Below, piece by piece: positions 63,935 through 64,000 of a DNA stretch of 64,000 nt. The stretch spans positions 36,465 through 100,464 of the forward strand of contig JAGQTV010000106.1 in the NCBI GenBank assembly GCA_020438845.1, written 5' to 3'. Positions within the stretch are counted from its first letter, which is position 1. Every line of letters starts with the position of its first letter. A model generated the notes under the pieces. That model saw only the letters and a program-made list of their open reading frames with translations, made no database searches and had not been told where the DNA came from. The translations under genes were made by a program, and so were the position numbers. The stretch is from Mycobacterium sp. (GTDB lineage Bacteria > Actinomycetota > Actinomycetes > Mycobacteriales > Mycobacteriaceae).

Positions 63935-64000
63935 TCAGTCGGGGTTCGGGTTCGGCTTGTGAGAGGGGAAGTCGACGACGTTGTCGCGGCGTTTCCGTAG
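63935..64000 (-). CDS. Possible C-terminus of a gene entering from the right edge
   Basis: A minus-strand frame enters from the right edge and ends at a TGA (63935-63937) with RDNVVDFPSHKPNPNPD. It could be the end of the missing N-terminal half of the protease in another frame or of an unrelated gene. Only 21 codons are visible. Confidence 0.2.
   Translation of the reverse strand, partial: LRKRRDNVVDFPSHKPNPNPD

Overview
The window is high-GC, tightly packed mycobacterial chromosome. Protein families and gene order match the region that in Mycobacterium tuberculosis runs from about Rv1834 down to Rv1814 and then Rv1781c, in reversed orientation. The ESX-5 locus that lies between erg3 and malQ in slow growers is absent: here these genes are separated only by a small multidrug efflux pair. 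This points to a rapidly growing Mycobacterium (Mycolicibacterium type). No tRNA, rRNA, CRISPR array, insertion sequence or prophage was seen.

Layout. 1-5.1 kb: end of a VWA-like protein, a di-iron ferritin-like protein, and a pair made of a cyclic-nucleotide-domain histidine kinase and a receiver/thioredoxin-reductase fusion that lacks the redox CxxC. 5.4-17.5 kb: the conserved core, all on the minus strand: lipZ-like hydrolase, gcvB behind a tandem glycine riboswitch, resR, bifunctional nuclease, a second MerR regulator, garA, gcvH, pgsA2, secA2 and ilvG. The genes Rv1823-Rv1825 expected between gcvH and pgsA2 are missing. 17.6-21.5 kb: two tandem BacA/Rv1819c-like transporters. 21.6-27.2 kb: CaiB-type CoA transferase, two DUF5994-like proteins around a gene-poor stretch, an acyl-ACP desaturase and an Rv1817-like flavoprotein.

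27.3-33.6 kb: secreted serine protease, B-lectin/LysM protein, then an erg3 - KhtT - KhtU - oxidoreductase operon and a divergent paired SMR efflux system. 33.7-42.8 kb: malQ, Nudix hydrolase, a decayed MscS-type channel, a GGDEF-EAL gene broken by a frameshift, an iron-sulfur photolyase, and a PF10118 di-iron hydrolase with its ferredoxin reductase. 43-46 kb: dtd, an aldehyde dehydrogenase remnant, a phage-lysin-like cysteine peptidase beside an AT-rich patch, and a membrane-anchored HNH nuclease.

46.4-56.2 kb: aquaglyceroporin, AzgA-type purine permease with a CDGSH protein, small secreted proteins, cdd with an MFS transporter, and a udp-deoC-pmmB nucleoside catabolism operon. 56.2-64 kb: two Mce-associated membrane proteins, MOSC and SDR proteins, two tandem secreted PE-PPE-domain hydrolases with similar upstream elements, and a serine protease fragment at the edge.

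Functional threads: glycine/glutamate control (gcvB, gcvH, garA, riboswitch), nucleoside salvage, envelope and secreted proteins, and an unusual number of di-iron and flavin oxidoreductases. Gene decay is visible in at least four places (MscS channel, EAL domain, aldehyde dehydrogenase, alpha/beta hydrolase), and short tandem repeats sit at several gene edges.
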